Program-made: the position numbers and the translations under genes
Source: Gemmatimonadota bacterium
GTDB lineage: Bacteria > Latescibacterota > UBA2968 > UBA8231
Direction: 5' to 3'
Length of the DNA stretch: 6,273 nucleotides
Assembly: GCA_026706505.1 (NCBI GenBank)
Contig: JAPOYQ010000563.1
Span: 10,642 to 16,914, forward strand
Notes under the pieces: model-generated
The model's database searches: none
Told to the model about the DNA's origin: nothing
Seen by the model: the letters and a program-made list of their open reading frames with translations, nothing else
Part shown: piece by piece, positions 1 through 3,591 of the stretch
Position numbering within the stretch: the first letter of the stretch is position 1
Layout of the letters: every line of letters begins with the position of its first letter

Positions 1-42
1 GCAGTACGGGGTCCCGACGTAGAGGTTGATGCGCTTGCGCAT
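1..42 (-). other. Possible start of a radical-SAM (HemN/HemZ-like) reading frame, or chimeric sequence end
   Basis: An ATG at 42 on the minus strand, in the +1 frame relative to gnd, reads MRKRINLYVGTPYC to the window edge. The LYVGTPYC stretch resembles the strand leading to the first cluster cysteine in coproporphyrinogen-oxidase-like radical-SAM proteins (pattern LYV-x-x-P-F/Y-C). Only one cysteine is visible, no SD precedes the ATG, and the frame is open upstream to at least base 118, so this may be an internal piece of a gene joined here. Weak evidence. Confidence 0.25.
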
Positions 43-1510
43 CGCGCGGGCCGCGAGGCGGCCCGCGAGCCGTCGATGCCGTAGTTCCTCCACGCCCGGT
101 CCAGTTGGTGTGAAAAAACATGCCGCGCGGTTTGTCAGTGCGCTCATACGTGTGGGCACCAAAGTAATCGCGTTGGGCTTGAAGCAGGTTGGCGGGTAGG
201 CAGGCGGAGCGATAGCCGTCGTAGTACGCAAGGGCACTGGCAAAGGTCGGTACGGGTATGCCGAGGGTCGTAGCTGTAGCCACGACTCTGCGCCAAGACG
301 CTTGGGTTTGCGCGATTGCTGCGCTGAAGTACGGTGCGAGCAGCAGATTGGCCAGCGTTGGATCTGCGTCAAAGGCTTCCTTGATGCGGCCCAAAAACTG
401 AGCGCGAATAATGCAGCCGCCGCGCCACAGCAGGGCGATGCCTCCGTAGTTGAGTTCCCAGCCATATTCGCGGGCGGCGAGGGCGAGCAATTGATAGCCT
501 TGGGCGTAGGAGCAAATTTTGGCTGCGTACAGGGCTTGGCGGATGTCTTCGACGAAAGCGTCTTTGTCGCCAGTAAACGATGCGTCTGGGCCTTGGAGAA
601 CTTCAGCCGCAGCCACGCGCTCGTCTTTGAGAAAGGATAGGGCGCGGCTGAAGACCGCCTCGGTAATGGCGGTTACTGGAGCGCCCAATTGCAGAGCGTC
701 GATGCCGGTCCATTTACCTGTGCCCTTTTGGCCGGCCGCATCGAGTATGACATCGACCATCGGCTGGCCGGTCTCGTCGTCGCTCTTGGCGAGGATAGCA
801 CCAGTGATTTCGATGAGGTAACTGTCGAGTTCGCCCTCATTCCACTGCTTGAATATTTCGCTCTGTGCCTGCGGCTCGATGCCGAGGCCCTCGCGCATCA
901 GGGCGTATGCCTCGGCGATCATCTGCATGTCGCCGTACTCGATGCCGTTGTGGACCATTTTCACATAGTGGCCAGCGCCGTCGCGGCCCACCCAATCGCA
1001 ACACGGGCTGCCGTCGGCGACTTTGGCGGCAATGGCTTGGAAGAGGTCTTTGATGTGGGGCCAGGCCGCGGAGTTGCCCCCGGGCATGATGCTCGGACCT
1101 TTGAGCGCGCCCTCCTCGCCACCGGAGACGCCAGTGCCCACGTAGAGCAAACCTTTGGCCGCGAGCTCTTGGGTGCGGCGGGTCGTGTCTTGGTAGTTGG
1201 AGTTGCCGCCGTCGATGAGGATGTCGCCTTGGTCGAGCAGGGGTACGAGTTCGGCTATGACGCGGTCCACGGCTTGGCCGGCTTGAACCATTAGCATAAC
1301 GCGGCGCGGCTTTTTGAGTTGGGCGAGCAGTTCGGCTGGCGAGTGGGTGCCGATAATGGCTTGGCCGCGGGCGCGACCGGCCATAAAGGCATCGACCTTG
1401 GCGGTTGTGCGGTTGTAAACGGCAACAGTGAAACCGTGACTAGCCATGTTGAGGACGAGGTTTTCGCCCATCACGGCTAGGCCGATTAGGCCGATGTCTG
1501 CTCGGCTCAT
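1..1510 (-). CDS. gnd: 6-phosphogluconate dehydrogenase, decarboxylating (3' end abnormal, open at left edge)
   Basis: Catalyses the NADP-dependent oxidative decarboxylation of 6-phosphogluconate to ribulose-5-phosphate in the cytosol (pentose phosphate pathway). From the ATG at 1510 the minus strand reads without a stop to the window edge. Visible motifs: an N-terminal Rossmann dinucleotide loop GLIGLAVMG (residues 7-15), NRT at 33-35 (the usual NADP-selecting signature), DGGNS at 100-104, SGGEEGA at 129-135, the catalytic region with Lys184 and Glu191, and near the C-terminus RDYFGAHTYER with Arg447 and His453, which the partner subunit contributes in known structures. This is the long, dimeric ~470-485 residue class. 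Family resemblance continues to Thr480 (base 71), about 3-5 residues short of the normal end. The next 23 codons are Arg/Pro-rich, match nothing expected and have no stop. The start is supported by a strong SD 7 nt upstream and by an ATGA overlap with pgi. Identity is secure; the true 3' end is not. Confidence 0.95.
   Translation of the reverse strand, partial: MSRADIGLIGLAVMGENLVLNMASHGFTVAVYNRTTAKVDAFMAGRARGQAIIGTHSPAELLAQLKKPRRVMLMVQAGQAVDRVIAELVPLLDQGDILIDGGNSNYQDTTRRTQELAAKGLLYVGTGVSGGEEGALKGPSIMPGGNSAAWPHIKDLFQAIAAKVADGSPCCDWVGRDGAGHYVKMVHNGIEYGDMQMIAEAYALMREGLGIEPQAQSEIFKQWNEGELDSYLIEITGAILAKSDDETGQPMVDVILDAAGQKGTGKWTGIDALQLGAPVTAITEAVFSRALSFLKDERVAAAEVLQGPDASFTGDKDAFVEDIRQALYAAKICSYAQGYQLLALAAREYGWELNYGGIALLWRGGCIIRAQFLGRIKEAFDADPTLANLLLAPYFSAAIAQTQASWRRVVATATTLGIPVPTFASALAYYDGYRSACLPANLLQAQRDYFGAHTYERTDKPRGMFFHTNWTGRGGTTASTARGPPRGPRDAQAHQPLRRDPVL
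28..43. repeat. Perfect inverted repeat, 7-bp arms, 2-nt loop
   Basis: GATGCGC-TT-GCGCATC. It lies one base from a second inverted repeat and downstream of the point where the gnd reading frame stops resembling the family. There is no T-run after it in the gnd direction. Confidence 0.6.
45..67. repeat. Perfect inverted repeat, 10-bp GC-only arms, 3-nt loop
   Basis: CGCGGGCCGC-GAG-GCGGCCCGCG. The arms contain only G and C, so the hairpin would be very stable. In the gnd direction it begins 3 bases after Thr480. It could be the stem of a transcription-terminating or mRNA-stabilising structure behind gnd, but no U-tract follows, so it is recorded as a repeat and not a terminator. Confidence 0.65.
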
Positions 1511-3201
1511 TGGACTTCTCCTGTAAGGTCGTTGTTTGGGTCTAAGGCGCGGCGCAATTGGGCAATACCCGCGTCGATGTCCGCGCCTAGATGGATGCGG
1601 AGTACGGCTCTTCCTTGATCGCCGAGGGCTTGGCGGTCGCCGAGGGCTTGGGCTTGGGCGAGGACGCCGAACGCGATGCTAGAGGCCGAGGTTCCGGCTT
1701 CGTCGGGAATCGGCGCGTCCTCTGCTGAGTCGGCCGTTAGCTGAATGAAAAGTCCGCGCCCGGCGTCGCCCTTGTGCAATTGGCCGGTCGAGTGCAGGAA
1801 GCGCGGTCCAAAGCCGAGGGTCGTAGCTAGACCGGTGCGCGCTAGTAGCTGGCGGCGCAGATCCTGTAGGGCGTTGGTGGTCGCAGGGGTTGGCGGCAGG
1901 TGCGCTTGCAGGGCAATGTACGCGCATCCTGGTTCGCCACTTGCCAGAAAGTGCGCCAAGGCCTGTGGCAAGGTGGTGCCCTGTACTGGTCCGTATAGCG
2001 CGAGGCCGTCGACGAGGTCGGGTGCGGGTGCGGGCAGCGCACCGCGTTGCTGGTAGGCGGCCACCATCTGGCGGGCCAGTTCCTTGGCTGCCTCGACATC
2101 GGGCTGGTCGAAGGGATGGATGTCGAGGAAGAATCCAGCGATGGCCGTGGCAATTTCCCAGTGAAAAAAGGCTGCGCCGAGATCGTAGGCGTCTGCTAAC
2201 TGGAGACACAGGAGCGGGTGTCCGGCTGCGGCAATGGCTTGGGCGTGGGTATCGACCACGTCGTCCAAACGGAGATAGATGAAGAGCCGATCAGGTCCGT
2301 AGGTGTGGGCTGCGCACTCAGGCTCTAGATCGACTGGCAGCAGGCCCTTGCCGTCTTTGCCCGTACTCTCGGCGATGAGTTGCTCGATCCAAGCGCCAAC
2401 CGCGCTGACGGCTGGCGAAGTGATGAGCGTTAGCTTGTCGCGGCCAGCGAGGGCACCAGCGCCGAGAAAGGCACCGAGTTGGATGCCTGGTTGCGGGTCG
2501 GCAGTGGCTCGCTCGGCCCGATCGAGCAGGCGGTCGAGATCCGCGCCAATAGCACCGGCCGCGACCAAACCATAATACGACAGGGCCGAGTAGCGCCCGC
2601 CGATGTTGGGGTCGTTGCGGAAGATGTGGCGAAAGCCGAGGTGTTGCGCGAGGGATTCAAGGCCGCTGCCCGGGTCGGTGATGGCGGCGAAGTGCCGTCC
2701 GGCTTCCTCTAGCCCGACAGCGTCTACCGTGCGGTTGTAGAAGTACTTGAGCAAGGACAGCGTCTCTACGGTGCCGCCAGACTTGGTGGCTGGGAGAAAT
2801 AGGGTGCGGGTTAGGTCGAGGGTACGCTCTTTGGCTAAGACAGCGTCGGGCTGGGTGCTGTCGAGTACCGAGAGGTCGAGAAAACCATCGGCGACGCCAA
2901 AAATCGCGCAGAAGACTTCTGGCGCGAGGCTAGAGCCGCCCATGCCCAATAGCAGGGCGTGGGTGTAGCCATCGGCGCGGACGGCGTCGATGAATTGGCG
3001 GATGGGGTCGATGGCATCCCGCATGACGTGCGGGCTGTCGAGCCACCCGAGCCGGTTGGCAATCTCGGTTGGGTCGGGTCGCCAGACCGTGTGGTCGCGC
3101 GCGAGGATGCGCTCATAGACGCGTTCGGCGGCTAGGCGCTCGGCGGCCCGCTGCACTTGGGCACCGAAATCGGCCGAGGCCCGCAGGGCAGAAATCTGCA
3201 T
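1507..3201 (-). CDS. pgi: Glucose-6-phosphate isomerase, Tal-Pgi-type, stand-alone
   Basis: 564-residue cytosolic enzyme interconverting glucose-6-phosphate and fructose-6-phosphate. It shows the two sugar-isomerase (SIS) subdomains: GMGGSSLAPE (86-95), the phosphate-binding loop TKSGGTVE (139-146), GGRYSAL (201-207), the EQLIAESTGKDGKG segment (272-285) with Glu278 in the place of the Pgi catalytic glutamate, and FDQPDVEAAK (364-373), whose Lys373 matches the conserved active-site lysine region. The C-terminal part carries GFGPRFLHSTGQLHKG (463-478), typical of the Pgi half of bifunctional transaldolase/Pgi proteins and absent from the classical E. coli and Bacillus enzymes. The length matches that half alone, and no transaldolase domain precedes it: upstream is a 100-bp gap and a gene on the other strand. 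The ATG at 3201 is preceded by AGGA with a 6-nt spacer. The TGA stop overlaps the gnd start. Family assignment is strong; the phosphoglucose specificity rests on family resemblance and the gnd neighbour. Confidence 0.93.
   Translation of the reverse strand: MQISALRASADFGAQVQRAAERLAAERVYERILARDHTVWRPDPTEIANRLGWLDSPHVMRDAIDPIRQFIDAVRADGYTHALLLGMGGSSLAPEVFCAIFGVADGFLDLSVLDSTQPDAVLAKERTLDLTRTLFLPATKSGGTVETLSLLKYFYNRTVDAVGLEEAGRHFAAITDPGSGLESLAQHLGFRHIFRNDPNIGGRYSALSYYGLVAAGAIGADLDRLLDRAERATADPQPGIQLGAFLGAGALAGRDKLTLITSPAVSAVGAWIEQLIAESTGKDGKGLLPVDLEPECAAHTYGPDRLFIYLRLDDVVDTHAQAIAAAGHPLLCLQLADAYDLGAAFFHWEIATAIAGFFLDIHPFDQPDVEAAKELARQMVAAYQQRGALPAPAPDLVDGLALYGPVQGTTLPQALAHFLASGEPGCAYIALQAHLPPTPATTNALQDLRRQLLARTGLATTLGFGPRFLHSTGQLHKGDAGRGLFIQLTADSAEDAPIPDEAGTSASSIAFGVLAQAQALGDRQALGDQGRAVLRIHLGADIDAGIAQLRRALDPNNDLTGEVQ
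1518..1522 (-). promoter_or_regulatory. Ribosome binding site of gnd, inside the 3' end of pgi
   Basis: AGGAG on the minus strand with a 7-nt spacer to the gnd ATG. It lies within the last codons of pgi, and the pgi stop and gnd start overlap as ATGA. This supports the gnd start and suggests coupled translation from one pgi-gnd transcript. Confidence 0.8.
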
Positions 3202-3207
3202 TGGATG

Positions 3208-3211
3208 TCCT
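3208..3211 (-). promoter_or_regulatory. Ribosome binding site of pgi
   Basis: AGGA on the minus strand with a 6-nt spacer to the ATG at 3201. It is weaker than the gnd site but well placed, and it supports that ATG as the pgi start. Confidence 0.6.
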
Positions 3212-3289
3212 ACGCGATTTGTCTTCTACGTTGGGAATGCTTAAAGAAAGTACGCGGTCGGACGGGGAGCGCAAACGACGCGATTCAGC

Positions 3290-3295
3290 GAGAGG
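3290..3295 (+). promoter_or_regulatory. Ribosome binding site of the 77-residue gene
   Basis: GAGAGG just upstream of the ATG at 3302 (6 nt between the last G and the ATG). This purine-rich match to the anti-SD is one of the better ones in the window and is a main reason for accepting the small plus-strand gene as real. Confidence 0.65.
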
Positions 3296-3301
3296 AATTC
3301 T

Positions 3302-3535
3302 ATGCAAGCGACACTGTACACAGACGACGGGGCGTATTTCATCCGCTTGGGCAATGGTTTGGTACTCCGGTGGTGCCGAGCAGAAGAGGGGTGGAACAAG
3401 AACCGAGTCGAGTTACCCGGCGGGGCTACGCAGATCAACTTCGCGGACCTGCCGGAGGTCCTGCGCGAAGAGGTGCTAGCGGTTTTGGCGCGCGCCGCGG
3501 CGATGCAAGGGACGATGGGAGGGGCGAATAACTGA
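3302..3535 (+). CDS. Small protein of unknown function (77 aa)
   Basis: I do not recognise this protein. What supports a real gene: a good SD, an ATG start, balanced composition, and a plausible fold. The N-terminal half (about 3-33) is rich in short beta-prone stretches (ATLYT, AYFIRL, LVLRW), followed by Gly/Pro turns. Residues about 49-67 (DLPEVLREEVLAVLARAAA) look like an amphipathic helix. There is no signal peptide, membrane segment, metal-binding cysteine pair (a single Cys at 25) or recognisable DNA-binding motif, so a small soluble cytosolic protein is likely. It is the only plus-strand gene here, divergent from pgi and convergent with the helicase gene. Its alanines are mostly GCG, while gnd and pgi prefer GCC. 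That may reflect the strand's G excess rather than transfer. An overlapping minus-strand frame (3241-3561) is Ser/Arg/Pro-rich with no protein-like pattern and is rejected. Confidence 0.7.
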   Translation: MQATLYTDDGAYFIRLGNGLVLRWCRAEEGWNKNRVELPGGATQINFADLPEVLREEVLAVLARAAAMQGTMGGANN

Positions 3536-3591
3536 ATTGTCGCCTGACGCAAGTGTCTCATGCTAGCATTCCTCTGCGCATTGTTTGGGTG
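3536..3591. other. Convergent intergenic spacer with a 10-bp palindrome
   Basis: 56 bp between the stop of the small gene and the TAG stop of the helicase gene. It contains a perfect palindrome, ATGCTAGCAT (3560-3569), and a weak bulged stem (TTG-CG/CG-CAA, 3537-3552). Neither is followed by a T-run in either direction, so I do not call an intrinsic terminator. Confidence 0.4.

Larger units (their letters stand above)
3202..3301. promoter_or_regulatory. Divergent intergenic region between pgi and the 77-residue gene
   Basis: The only place in the window where divergent transcription can start. No strong promoter is visible. Weak sigma70-like candidates: on the plus strand TTGTCT (3219-3224) and TAAAGA (3242-3247), 17 nt apart; on the minus strand TTGCGC and TACTTT, 16 nt apart. 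Each hexamer has only 3 or 4 matches to consensus, so these are guesses. The pgi and small-gene SD sequences occupy the two ends. I see no operator-like inverted repeat or riboswitch. Confidence 0.35.

Noticed and set aside
689..1294. A 201-codon plus-strand open frame opposite gnd
   Set aside because: It lies antisense to well-conserved gnd residues, has no good SD and no recognisable motif.
1617..1665. Near-tandem repeat in pgi (gccgagggcttgg twice, protein ALGD-R-QALGD)
   Set aside because: The AQALGD..AL stretch is normal for this Pgi family, so the DNA repeat reflects conserved protein sequence and shared codons.
3241..3561. A 106-codon minus-strand open frame opposite the 77-residue gene, with a possible SD (GAGGA) before its ATG
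   Set aside because: Its composition is Ser/Arg/Pro-rich with no secondary-structure pattern, while the plus-strand frame looks like a folded protein. Its end also runs into the pgi upstream region.
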